Source: CAZTJA01 sp964613745 (lineage in GTDB: Bacteria > Desulfobacterota > Desulfomonilia > Desulfomonilales > Desulfomonilaceae). Taken from it: a DNA stretch of 64,000 bases. Both the position numbers and the translations under genes were made by a program. The notes under the pieces are model-generated. The model worked only from the letters and a program-made list of their open reading frames with translations. It had not been told where the DNA came from and made no database searches. The stretch is taken from assembly GCA_964613745.1 (NCBI GenBank), contig CAZTJA010000001.1:124001-188000 (forward strand), given 5' to 3'. Positions 8,673 to 16,876 of this stretch are shown piece after piece. Each line of letters begins with the position of its first letter. Positions within the stretch are counted from its first letter, which is position 1.

Positions 8673-9479
8673 TCAGTCTTTTTCCTGCTGTTTGGCTTCG
8701 TCCCACAATTTATCCATTTCTGCCAAGCTTGAATGTTCAATGCGTTTATCTTGGTTGCGCAGCCCAGCTTCTATATACCTGAAACGTCTTTCAAATTTAT
8801 CCGAGGCACTATTGAGAGCCGCTTCAGCGTCTATTTCCAGCAAGCGAGCCGCGTTCGTAATCACGAACAAGACGTCTCCAAGTTCCTCCTGAATATTTTT
8901 CTTATCATTTTTGCTGACCGCCATTTTTAATTCACTCAGCTCTTCATCTATTTTAGGAAAAACTTCGCCGGGTCCGGTCCAATCAAATCCTACTCTAGAA
9001 GCTCTTCGCGCAAGCTTTTGCGCTCTGCTCAGGGCCGGCAAAGATCTAGGTATTCCGTCCAACAGTGAATCTCGCTTCTTAATGTTTTCCTCAGATTCCT
9101 TTATCTCTCTCCAGTTTCTTACTACGTCATCAGGAGTTTCAGCGACGGCATCGCCAAAAACATGAGGATGCCTCCGAACCATTTTTTCGCGTGCATGCTG
9201 CATCACGTTTGCAAAACGAGCCACTTCGTTCTGATCCAACATGTAGCCAAGCAGTAAAACGAGGAAGAATAAGTCTCCCATTTCGTCCACAATCTCAACG
9301 GAATTGTTCGTTCCTAAAGCCTCTACAAATTCATGGTATTCTTCGAGAATGTGGTGATGAAAAGATTCCGGTGTTTGCTTCTTGTCCCATGGACATCCAT
9401 TTTCACCACGCAGTTGTACTACAGTGTTCAGTAGATCGTGAAAAGCGGTGTGAATTTCCGACAAAAAATCCTTACTCAT
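8673..9479 (-). CDS. mazG: Nucleoside triphosphate pyrophosphohydrolase MazG
   Basis: Cytoplasmic all-alpha NTP pyrophosphatase that hydrolyses (d)NTPs to monophosphates. The 268 aa contain the two MazG repeats: the first at about residues 20-130 with EEYHEFVEAL and DEMGDLFF (the acidic EExxE / ExxD metal-binding pattern), the second at about 160-245 with KIDEELSEL and EELGDVLFVI. N-terminal CPWDKKQTPESFHHH is typical of housekeeping two-domain MazG. It is convergent with the alcohol dehydrogenase (17 nt between stops). This is not the short phage or toxin-linked form. Confidence 0.93.
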   Translation of the reverse strand: MSKDFLSEIHTAFHDLLNTVVQLRGENGCPWDKKQTPESFHHHILEEYHEFVEALGTNNSVEIVDEMGDLFFLVLLLGYMLDQNEVARFANVMQHAREKMVRRHPHVFGDAVAETPDDVVRNWREIKESEENIKKRDSLLDGIPRSLPALSRAQKLARRASRVGFDWTGPGEVFPKIDEELSELKMAVSKNDKKNIQEELGDVLFVITNAARLLEIDAEAALNSASDKFERRFRYIEAGLRNQDKRIEHSSLAEMDKLWDEAKQQEKD

Positions 9480-9621
9480 TTGATCTCCGAGTTAAGAAAT
9501 AATCGGTAGCCATTATTGGCCAAAGCCGACAACTAGGCAACTGCCGATAACAAGCAATAAAAATCCCAACGCTAACGTACAAACTTGCTTGCGGAGTTGG
9601 AGTGAGTAAAATAGCTTTAAG

Positions 9622-9649
9622 TTGATTATTTAATTGGAAATGATAACAT
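9622..9649 (+). promoter_or_regulatory. Possible sigma70 promoter before phoH
   Basis: TTGATT (9622-9627), 16-nt spacer, TAACAT (9644-9649), about 78 nt before the phoH start. Weak -10; tentative. Confidence 0.3.
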
Positions 9650-9726
9650 TCGTCCAGGTTGGATGCGACATACATTGGTTGAATGACCGATCATTTTTCA
9701 GGTTAAGGCTAAGGAACAGAACGTAA

Positions 9727-10719
9727 TTGAGACCAAATCACGTTGACCTCGACGAGAAGCAATCTCGCCGTGTAAGTTTCGATAATATTGGAGCCTTTCA
9801 GAGTTTAATCGGAGAGCTGAGTAAGAATATAAAGTACATTGAGAAGAATCTCGGTGTCACTATATCAATCAAGGGGAACACGCTAGCGATAAGCGGGGTG
9901 TCGCCCCAAGACGAGATAGCGGAAAAATTGCTCAAGCAGTTATATCCGCTTGCAAGGGACGGATATACTATACATCCAGCCGATTTAGACCAAGGAATCC
10001 GACTGCTCACCAGAAATCCTGAAGCCAAAGTGAAAGAGCTGTTACGGGAGACGGTTTTCACCTCCGCCGGTCGACGCCCGATAACACCTAAGACTGTTTG
10101 TCAGAAAGAATATGTTCAGGCAATCCAGACGCATGACATCGTCTTTGGAATCGGCCCCGCAGGTACAGGCAAGACCTATCTAGCAATGGCTATGGCAATG
10201 TCGGCAATTTCAAAAAAAGAGATGCGTCGTATCATACTAGCCCGGCCGGCTGTAGAAGCAGGTGAAAAGCTTGGCTTTTTACCCGGTGATCTATACGAGA
10301 AAGTCAATCCTTATCTGCGTCCTTTGTATGACGCATTGCACGACATGATAGATTTCGAGAAAGCGTCAAAAATGATCGAAAGGGGCGACATTGAAGTAGC
10401 CCCGTTAGCATTTATGCGCGGCAGAACATTAAACGATTCTTTCGTCATACTGGATGAAGCTCAGAATACTACATCGGAGCAAATGAAGATGTTCCTGACT
10501 AGGCTGGGTTATTCTTCCAAAGCGGTGATCACCGGTGATATAACCCAAATAGATTTACCGAACGGGACAACCTCCGGCTTAGTCGAAGCAAAATCAATTC
10601 TCGACGGCATTGAAGGAATCAAATTCATTCTATTTTCTGAACAGGATGTGGTTCGACATCCACTTGTGCAAGAAATCATTAAGGCATATGAAACTCGTAA
10701 ACCTATCCGGTCCAGGTAG
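9727..10719 (+). CDS. phoH: PhoH-family ATPase
   Basis: PhoH-like cytoplasmic ATPase of 330 aa, implicated by family in RNA metabolism together with YbeY. An N-terminal region (about 1-110) precedes the P-loop domain: Walker A GPAGTGKTY near residue 141, Walker B FVILDEAQNTT near 239, and the PhoH signatures RPAVEAGEKLGFLPGD and ITGDITQIDLP. The TTG at 9727 is preceded by AAGGAA ten nt upstream. It is followed 12 nt later by pgpH and then ybeY, an order common in many bacteria (phoH-pgpH-ybeY), which supports the assignment. Confidence 0.92.
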   Translation: MRPNHVDLDEKQSRRVSFDNIGAFQSLIGELSKNIKYIEKNLGVTISIKGNTLAISGVSPQDEIAEKLLKQLYPLARDGYTIHPADLDQGIRLLTRNPEAKVKELLRETVFTSAGRRPITPKTVCQKEYVQAIQTHDIVFGIGPAGTGKTYLAMAMAMSAISKKEMRRIILARPAVEAGEKLGFLPGDLYEKVNPYLRPLYDALHDMIDFEKASKMIERGDIEVAPLAFMRGRTLNDSFVILDEAQNTTSEQMKMFLTRLGYSSKAVITGDITQIDLPNGTTSGLVEAKSILDGIEGIKFILFSEQDVVRHPLVQEIIKAYETRKPIRSR

Positions 10720-10731
10720 CCGGAGAAAACA

Positions 10732-13221
10732 ATGTCTGAAGCTCCAAAGATCAAATTAACCGAAAAGACAAAAAGGACCGATGCTCCTAGAGTGGGTCTG
10801 GAAAGAATCACCCGGTTTTTAGAGAAGCGACTTCCTGAGAGAATGTCGCTTCTGACCCAGCCCAAATTGATGCGGTGGTTTCTCATAATAGGTACTTCTC
10901 TGGTTGCCGCTTTTATGATGGCACCGAATTATTTCCGAGTGTATCAGCTCACCTTAGGAGAGCCGTCGTCTGAAACAATAATTTCGCCGATTACCTTCAA
11001 AGTTTTTGATGAAGCCGCCACAAACAAGAACCTGGACGAAGTCCTCAAGTCCGTTCGTCCGGTTTACGATTTCGACGACGAGATGGTACATGAAGTTCAG
11101 GCGAGGATTATTTCAGCTTTTAATTTCATGACCGATTATTTGGCAGCACAAAAAGAGTTTGCAGCGAAAACCGAAGAAACTCCAAAGGACATTTCAACAC
11201 CTCCTGAAGCACAACCCCCTTCTGGTGCCAAACAGTTTAGGCCACTGGATGACGAAGCTCTTCGTACACGATTCGAAAACTTGATCGGCGCCACTATTTC
11301 CCCCGCAGGTTTTGCACTACTCAAGAATGAAGGATTTAATTCACGAATTCAGAGAGACTTACGTTCTCTCGTGGTTCCTGTTCTTCTCAAGGGAATAGTT
11401 CAGAGCCGAGAATTGTTAATGAGAGACGGGAAACAGGGCATCCTAATCAAGGCTTCTTCCAAAGAAAAATTGGAACTGCTGAAGGATCTAACGGGAATTT
11501 ATGATCTCGGTGAAGCGGTTGATTTCGTAAACAAAGAAGACAAAGATTCTCTTAGGGATCCCGCATTATCTAGAACCGTAAGGCGTCTTGCCCGCGATCT
11601 CATAAATGTGAACATAAATTTCAACCGCGAAAAGAGTGCTGCCCTAAGACAAGAGGCACTCACTCAAGTGAAGGGTGTTTATTTTCAGGTTGCCAAAGGC
11701 GAGCAGATTATCAAAGAAGGCGAACCGGTCAATGAGGGCCATCTCAGAAAACTCGAAGGACTAAATAAAGCCAACCCAGCCTATGCTAGGTATATGATTC
11801 TTCTGGGATTCGGATTGATCATTGCTCTGCTCCTTAGACTCGGCTTCTATTTTTCTGAAAAATACTTGGATCGTTCAAAACAGTTAACGGAAGATGTGAT
11901 CTTATTCTGTTTGTTACTGTTGGGCACCATTATCATGGTGAGAATCATATCTTCCCTCACTCCGCTGATGACAACCGGCAGCGGCATTAGCGGCAAGTCT
12001 CTTGCATTTGCTCTGCCCGTAGCAACCGGTGCAATGCTCACTGCCTTAATGGCCGACCCAAGAATCGCTTTCATATTTGCTGCAGTGGCTTCGGTATCCG
12101 CCACACTGGCTTTGGAAGGCGATATTTACCTGTTTGTGTTTTACTTTATCTCCGGAATTGTCGGGCTTCACGGTATTACCAGAGCTACGGACCGCACCTC
12201 CGTTTTGAGAGCAGGCTTGGTTGTGGGACTTGCCAACATGCTCTCTATTTTGGCCATCAAAATGGCCTTGAATCAAATTACGGCTCGAGCGGATTTCTAT
12301 GAAATGAGCCTCGGTTTTCTTGGAGGAGTTTTATCGGGCCTTCTTGTATCAGGCATTTCACCTTTGCTTGAACCCCTGGGTTATACTACGAATATACGCC
12401 TCCTGGAGTTGGCAAACCTCAATCATCCTCTGCTTAAACAGATGGCAATGGAAGCTCCTGGAACGTATCATCATTCCATATTAGTAGGTAATCTAGCGGA
12501 ATCAGCCGCTGAATTAATTGGTGCCAACCCTTTATTAGCTAGAGTCGGAGCTCTTTATCACGATATCGGCAAGGTCGGCAAGAAAACTAAACCACAGTAT
12601 TTTATAGAAAACCAAGGGAAAGGTTCCAACCCTCACGATAAATTGGAACCTAGTATGAGCGCCCTCATCTTGGTGGCTCACGTAAAACACGGTGTAGAGA
12701 AAGCCAAGGATCACCGGCTTGGGCAGCAAATTATCGATATAATCCAGCAGCATCACGGTTCAAGTTTAATAAAGTTTTTTTACGTGAAAGCTCTCGAAAA
12801 AGCCGAAAAAAGTCATCAAACGGTAAGTGAAGACAAATACCGTTACCCGGGACCGAGACCGCAATCTAAGGAAGCGGCTGTCGTCATGTTAGCAGACGTT
12901 TGCGAGGCGGCATCGAGAACCATACCAGATCCTACACCGGCGAGCATTCAAAAGAGGGTTCAAACTTTGATCATGGGTCTTTTCAGCGAAGGGCAACTGG
13001 ATCAATCAAATCTGACCCTCAAAGATCTTCACGCCATTACAAAATCTTTTGTTCACAGCCTCCAAGGAATGCTGCATCACAGAGTTGCGTATCCCTCCGT
13101 AGCTCAGACTCAGGAAAAGACAAATGGAGATACTCATAGACAATCGTCAGACAAGGATAAACATAAACTCGGAAGAACTGCGGATGAGAGCTCAACGGGT
13201 ATTAGAAGACTTGGATTATGA
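10732..13221 (+). CDS. pgpH: 7TM-HD phosphodiesterase (PgpH-type, cyclic di-AMP)
   Basis: Inner-membrane 829-aa protein of the 7TMR-HDED family; characterised members hydrolyse cyclic di-AMP. Order: one N-terminal membrane helix at about residues 48-66, a long extracytoplasmic region with the 7TMR-HDED pattern to about 345, a block of seven membrane helices at about 350-570, and a cytoplasmic HD domain. In the HD domain, YHHSILVGNLAE, LYHDIGKVGK, HVKHGVEKA and QQHHGSSL carry the expected metal ligands. A Pro/Lys insert near residues 140-165 of the extracytoplasmic part looks unstructured. The gene overlaps ybeY by 98 bp. Substrate specificity is inferred from family only; no diadenylate cyclase is in this window. 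Confidence 0.9.
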   Translation: MSEAPKIKLTEKTKRTDAPRVGLERITRFLEKRLPERMSLLTQPKLMRWFLIIGTSLVAAFMMAPNYFRVYQLTLGEPSSETIISPITFKVFDEAATNKNLDEVLKSVRPVYDFDDEMVHEVQARIISAFNFMTDYLAAQKEFAAKTEETPKDISTPPEAQPPSGAKQFRPLDDEALRTRFENLIGATISPAGFALLKNEGFNSRIQRDLRSLVVPVLLKGIVQSRELLMRDGKQGILIKASSKEKLELLKDLTGIYDLGEAVDFVNKEDKDSLRDPALSRTVRRLARDLINVNINFNREKSAALRQEALTQVKGVYFQVAKGEQIIKEGEPVNEGHLRKLEGLNKANPAYARYMILLGFGLIIALLLRLGFYFSEKYLDRSKQLTEDVILFCLLLLGTIIMVRIISSLTPLMTTGSGISGKSLAFALPVATGAMLTALMADPRIAFIFAAVASVSATLALEGDIYLFVFYFISGIVGLHGITRATDRTSVLRAGLVVGLANMLSILAIKMALNQITARADFYEMSLGFLGGVLSGLLVSGISPLLEPLGYTTNIRLLELANLNHPLLKQMAMEAPGTYHHSILVGNLAESAAELIGANPLLARVGALYHDIGKVGKKTKPQYFIENQGKGSNPHDKLEPSMSALILVAHVKHGVEKAKDHRLGQQIIDIIQQHHGSSLIKFFYVKALEKAEKSHQTVSEDKYRYPGPRPQSKEAAVVMLADVCEAASRTIPDPTPASIQKRVQTLIMGLFSEGQLDQSNLTLKDLHAITKSFVHSLQGMLHHRVAYPSVAQTQEKTNGDTHRQSSDKDKHKLGRTADESSTGIRRLGL

Positions 13222-13555
13222 CGATCTGTCGGAAGTCTCCATTTCCTTGGTCCAAGCGGATGAAATGGCAAAACTCAACTGGGAATATAGAAAAAAAGAA
13301 GGACCGACAAACGTACTTTCATTTGCTCAGGAAACTAAAGAGTCTCACGTTTTAGGAGACGTAGTCATTTGTACGGACCGAGCAGAGGAAGACGCGAAAA
13401 AATTCGGCTATACCAACATGGAAATGGTCGAATATCTTCTCATTCATGGGATTCTTCACCTTGCAGGCTTCAATCATGACAATCCGACGGAAGCGGAAGA
13501 AATGGCCTCCAGAGTTGATGAAATTTTCAACAAATTCAATCCTGAAGTTTCGTGA
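13124..13555 (+). CDS. ybeY: Endoribonuclease YbeY
   Basis: Zinc-dependent single-strand endoribonuclease for 16S rRNA maturation and ribosome quality control. The 143 aa include the family signature HGILHLAGFNHD near residue 110, with three His in HxxxHxxxxxH spacing as zinc ligands, and TNVLSFAQE upstream. The ATG lies inside the end of pgpH (98-bp overlap in the +1 frame). YbeY proteins normally begin with a strand like MEILIDNRQ, so this start is supported. Confidence 0.92.
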   Translation: MEILIDNRQTRININSEELRMRAQRVLEDLDYDDLSEVSISLVQADEMAKLNWEYRKKEGPTNVLSFAQETKESHVLGDVVICTDRAEEDAKKFGYTNMEMVEYLLIHGILHLAGFNHDNPTEAEEMASRVDEIFNKFNPEVS

Positions 13556-13705
13556 TTTGTAGGAATTGTTCGAGCGGAAGACGTGATTGAAAGAAGCCGT
13601 ATAATTAATACCTGACGAGACTTTTAAGAGCATGAGTGTCGAATCGGTTAATCCAACGTAGATTTGTGGGATTTTTATTACTAAATAAAATGATCAGGTG
13701 AACAT

Positions 13706-13939
13706 ATGCCTAGAAAGAAAGAAAAAAGCGTTATGATGACGGGGGGGCAGCTACTCACCCACGGCGACATCATACGCATCATGGATGGTGGAGTTTTGAC
13801 AAAATGCAAAGTACTCTCCTGCATAGCCGGTCCGGAAGGGAGTTGTCATGCTGGATTAGAAATACTTGAGGGTGAACGCAAAGGTGAGAGAATTCAAACA
13901 ACCATCAAAGCCTCATCTGAGAAATTAACAAGTGAATGA
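13706..13939 (+). CDS. Small basic hypothetical protein
   Basis: Unrecognised 77-aa protein, with RBS-like AGGTGA six nt before the ATG. It starts with a Lys/Arg patch (MPRKKEKS) and then shows short beta-type segments (GDIIRIMDGG, LEILEGERKGERIQTTI) with two Cys (CKVLSC then C near residue 48). The look is that of a small SH3/OB-like beta barrel, but no family is recognised. It follows ybeY by 150 nt and ends before a strong bidirectional stem-loop. Confidence 0.6.
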   Translation: MPRKKEKSVMMTGGQLLTHGDIIRIMDGGVLTKCKVLSCIAGPEGSCHAGLEILEGERKGERIQTTIKASSEKLTSE

Positions 13940-13962
13940 AGCTCAATGATTAGAGCTGAAAA

Positions 13963-13987
13963 CCGGGTTTCAGAATTTGAAACCCGG
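13963..13987. terminator. Bidirectional terminator stem-loop
   Basis: Perfect 10-bp stem CCGGGTTTCA (13963-13972) / TGAAACCCGG (13978-13987) with a 5-nt loop, lying between convergent genes. The minus-strand side is followed by TTTTC, so it best serves the ferritin-like gene. Confidence 0.7.
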
Positions 13988-13997
13988 CACAATATTA

Positions 13998-14504
13998 TTA
14001 CAGGATACTCGGCTTTTTTCCTTCGAGAAGCTGCCTCTTGACATGAGACAGCATGGAAATATGCTCCATCTCAGCGCGCACGAGGGCATCCACATCATTT
14101 TTCCCAGTTGCATCAGGTAATATTTCTTTCATCCCGACAAAGAAACTCACGGAATCCTTTTCGAATTTAAGCGCCATGTCCAAAGCGTCTATTGGAGTTT
14201 TTACATCCTTGAGGCGGTCGGTTTCAGTTCCGGGAGTGAATACGTGAGTCTCCGCTGTATGTTGAAGATATGTTTCAGCCAGACCCTCCGGATCCCAAAC
14301 ATAACTCTGGGCGCTCTCAAGGCGACTCCTTAAGCTCTTAAAAAAAACCACATGATGGCTTTCCATTTCAGCCAATCCTTCGAACAATTTCTTGGTGGTA
14401 GGGTCCTGCGCTATTTCGGCTGCACCCGAATAAAAAGCATGACCGTTTTCTTCTATTCGCACGGCCATTGCAAAGACATCATCCGCCGTCCCGAAAACAA
14501 ACAT
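13998..14504 (-). CDS. Ferritin-like (rubrerythrin-type) di-iron protein
   Basis: Four-helix bundle protein of 168 aa resembling the diiron domain of rubrerythrins (COG1633 type). Glu/His pairs expected for the diiron site are visible: E18 in VRIEENGHAFY, EMESHH near residue 46, KFEKDS near 110, and AEMEHISML near 143. There is no C-terminal rubredoxin (no CxxC pair), so it is not a complete rubrerythrin. Family members act in peroxide or oxygen defence and iron handling in anaerobes; the exact reaction is unknown. A strong RBS (AGGAGGGG) precedes the ATG. It is followed by a stem-loop terminator. Confidence 0.8.
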   Translation of the reverse strand: MFVFGTADDVFAMAVRIEENGHAFYSGAAEIAQDPTTKKLFEGLAEMESHHVVFFKSLRSRLESAQSYVWDPEGLAETYLQHTAETHVFTPGTETDRLKDVKTPIDALDMALKFEKDSVSFFVGMKEILPDATGKNDVDALVRAEMEHISMLSHVKRQLLEGKKPSIL

Positions 14505-14522
14505 AGCCCCTCCTAGAACCTG

Positions 14523-15497
14523 TCATACATTCTTATATACGTTTAAACCTATTTTTTCCTGTCTTCCTATGATCAACTGGTTTCCTTCCGTGGATGCGAC
14601 AATGACGGTTTTTCCGGATTTGGAAGGTCCAAACTCTTTGTTTAGATCAATCAGAATCTCAAGGTTGTCCCCTTCCACTTTCATTTCGACGTTCTTGAAT
14701 GAACTCTTGCGTCCTTTGGCAATGCGGGAACTCTCCTGTTTATAAATATTTAAACCTATTTTCTCCTGCCGACCGGGAATCGGCTTGTTTCCTTCCGTTG
14801 ACGCAATTATGGTCGTCTTACCGGATTTAGAAGGACCAAACTCTTTGGACAGGTCTACGACCAACTTCAGAATTCCGTTCTCAATCTCCATATTGACATT
14901 TTTCATCCTGATTTTCGTCGATTTGGAAGCAGTCCGTACACCTTCGGTTCCTGATGAGAAGGATTCAGTTTCTGTTGTTTTCAACTTCTTCTTAGAAATC
15001 ACGGTGCCGAAATGAGAAAACTCCTCAGACAATATCCCCGGATCGGCAAGTAACTTGATGACCTGGTCCTGAATACCTGCTAGCTTTTCGGGATTATTTT
15101 CCGAGCACAGTAAGGGATTCCATCCCATTTCGATTAATTCATTGCATGTCTTGTCCATATCTCTGCCGTGTTCAAGCATCGAAACGGCAAAATTCTTGAG
15201 AAAAGATCTGGCACGATCGAAGCCGCCGGCCAATTCTTGGAAATTGCGAATCACTTCGATAACATCCGACATTAATTCCGAGTTGATTAGGCCGGAATCG
15301 GCATCAGTCAGGAAACGAAACCACTTCTCTGATACGTCGGAATCCTCTTCTCTGTAGTAGTTCCGAAAGTCTTCTGCGCTCACCTGATATTCAAAATTAT
15401 CGCGTGTTCTGACCTTGACCGGTGAAGACGAAGCGTCGACCACTTCCACCAAATTTCCCGGTTTAGACCCGAGAAACTGCCTATATATCACTCCCAT
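14523..15497 (-). CDS. Hypothetical protein with a tandem ~55-aa C-terminal module
   Basis: Unrecognised 324-aa cytoplasmic-looking protein. About residues 1-165 form a mixed N-terminal region, with a short beta segment at 1-45 and a helical part at 55-165. The C-terminal part is two near-identical copies of a module, about residues 198-253 and 267-322, offset by 69 residues. Each contains EFGPSKSGKT, IxASTEGN and GRQEKIGLNxYK. GPSKSGKT matches the letters of a Walker A box, but a 55-residue module is too small for a P-loop NTPase, so nucleotide binding is not claimed. It lies 18 nt upstream of the ferritin-like gene on the same strand, so the two may be cotranscribed. Confidence 0.65.
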   Translation of the reverse strand: MGVIYRQFLGSKPGNLVEVVDASSSPVKVRTRDNFEYQVSAEDFRNYYREEDSDVSEKWFRFLTDADSGLINSELMSDVIEVIRNFQELAGGFDRARSFLKNFAVSMLEHGRDMDKTCNELIEMGWNPLLCSENNPEKLAGIQDQVIKLLADPGILSEEFSHFGTVISKKKLKTTETESFSSGTEGVRTASKSTKIRMKNVNMEIENGILKLVVDLSKEFGPSKSGKTTIIASTEGNKPIPGRQEKIGLNIYKQESSRIAKGRKSSFKNVEMKVEGDNLEILIDLNKEFGPSKSGKTVIVASTEGNQLIIGRQEKIGLNVYKNV

Positions 15498-15638
15498 TCG
15501 CCATCCTTACTTACATGTGTTCCAAGAAGACGCAAATTTTGAACATAATCCGTTATTCCTGTTTACGCAATGCTAATTTGTGGCGTGTGCTTCGTCATGG
15601 GCGATCTTCGAGAGAACCAAGCCAAAACGTTATGAATT

Positions 15639-15881
15639 TTGACTGAGACTACTTGTCATCCTAACTCTTATGAAGCTAAGCAATTAACGAGTTTTATGAG
15701 GAAAAACCGAGATAATTTAAAAAAAAGCTCTGATTTCTTGAATAATTCTGTTATGGAAATGTTGATGCTCAGGACGAGACTCGATTTGTTCGATGAAGTC
15801 CTGGATGCAAGGCTTCGAATCAAGCTCTCAGAGTTTAGCAATCAAGGTTATTGCTACCCAAAACTTATTCTTATTCCGTGA
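15639..15881 (+). CDS. Possible small hypothetical protein before meaB
   Basis: An 80-codon frame with no recognised family, with weak start evidence (TTG 15639, or ATG 15696 giving 61 aa). The middle is helical and charged (RKNRDNLKKSSDFL, EMLMLRTRLDLFDEVLDA). It would end 32 nt before the meaB start. It is listed because it fills most of the 415 nt between divergent genes at 15498-15913; apart from it I see no gene or RNA there. Confidence 0.3.
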   Translation: MTETTCHPNSYEAKQLTSFMRKNRDNLKKSSDFLNNSVMEMLMLRTRLDLFDEVLDARLRIKLSEFSNQGYCYPKLILIP

Positions 15882-15913
15882 TCATAAGAACACGGGATCT
15901 AACGAGGAATTCA

Positions 15914-16876
15914 TTGTCAATCCATAAAATTTTACACGGAGATATACGATCGGCGGCAAGGTTTATCAGGCGAATAGATGATGGTGATCCCTCCGTGTTC
16001 TCTGAGCTGGCACAACTCTATCAACATGCGGGCAGAGCTTACATAATAGGATTCACCGGTTCCCCAGGTGTCGGAAAATCGTCCTTGGTGGACAAAGTAG
16101 TGAGCCGTTTCCGAAATCAGAACAAAAAAGTCGGAGTGCTCGCTATAGACCCTACGAGCCCTTTTACTGGGGGAGCCATTCTGGGTGATAGAATTCGTAT
16201 GCAAAAGCATTTTTTAGATGATGGTGTTTTTATTCGGTCAATGGCAACCAGAGGTCAATTTGGGGGGCTTACCAGATCAACCGCCGATGCTGTAGTGGTC
16301 CTTGATGCAATGGGAATGGACGTAATCATACTGGAAACAGTAGGCGTCGGCCAGGATGAAGTTGACATTGCCAACAGTGCTCATACAACCATTTTGGTAA
16401 CGGTCCCCGGAATGGGAGACGACATTCAAGCAATAAAAGCCGGACTCATGGAGATCGGCGATATATTTGTGGTTAACAAAGCAGATCGCGAAGGCGCCGG
16501 CAAAACGGTTCGAGAGTTGCGATTCATGCTTCAGATGTCTTCTGAAAGACACACTGAAAGTGGATGGGTTCCACCAATTCTTGAGACAGTGGCAATGGAG
16601 GACCGTGGAGTAGATGATTTGATGGATCAAATCGCGCTACACCGAGAATACCTCCATATGTCCGGCAGCCAAGAAGTGAAACAGAAAGAAAAAATTAGGA
16701 TAAAATCACAAATAATTGAACTACTCAAAGACAAGTTACTTTCTACCTTTTTTGAAAAGCTGGGCGGAGATGAAAAATTAGAAATTTCGGTTGATGACAT
16801 TATTCAGAAAAAAGTTGATCCGTATACGGCAGTTAACATTCTTGTGGACCAATTTGCAGGAGGGAAGTCGCATTGA
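15914..16876 (+). CDS. meaB: MeaB/ArgK-family GTPase
   Basis: P-loop G3E-type GTPase that in known systems protects and loads adenosylcobalamin-dependent methylmalonyl-CoA mutase. Motifs: Walker A GSPGVGKSSLVD, the DPTSPFTGGAILGDRIRM block, the G3-like ETVGVGQDEVD and base-specifying NKAD, then the C-terminal dimerisation helix region. The start is placed at TTG 15914 (320 aa) rather than at 15851, because a GAGG lies 7 nt before it and the protein then begins at the usual point (SIHKILHGD). It overlaps the next gene by 4 nt (TTGA). No mutase or cobalamin gene is in the window, so its partner is elsewhere. Confidence 0.9.
   Translation: MSIHKILHGDIRSAARFIRRIDDGDPSVFSELAQLYQHAGRAYIIGFTGSPGVGKSSLVDKVVSRFRNQNKKVGVLAIDPTSPFTGGAILGDRIRMQKHFLDDGVFIRSMATRGQFGGLTRSTADAVVVLDAMGMDVIILETVGVGQDEVDIANSAHTTILVTVPGMGDDIQAIKAGLMEIGDIFVVNKADREGAGKTVRELRFMLQMSSERHTESGWVPPILETVAMEDRGVDDLMDQIALHREYLHMSGSQEVKQKEKIRIKSQIIELLKDKLLSTFFEKLGGDEKLEISVDDIIQKKVDPYTAVNILVDQFAGGKSH

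Noticed and set aside
8673..9479. MazG as part of a toxin-antitoxin or phage element
   Set aside because: Two-domain housekeeping form; no toxin partner or phage gene nearby.
14820..14860. Walker A look-alike GPSKSGKT as evidence for an ATPase
   Set aside because: The repeat unit is about 55 residues with no Walker B or other NTPase motif; too small for a P-loop fold.
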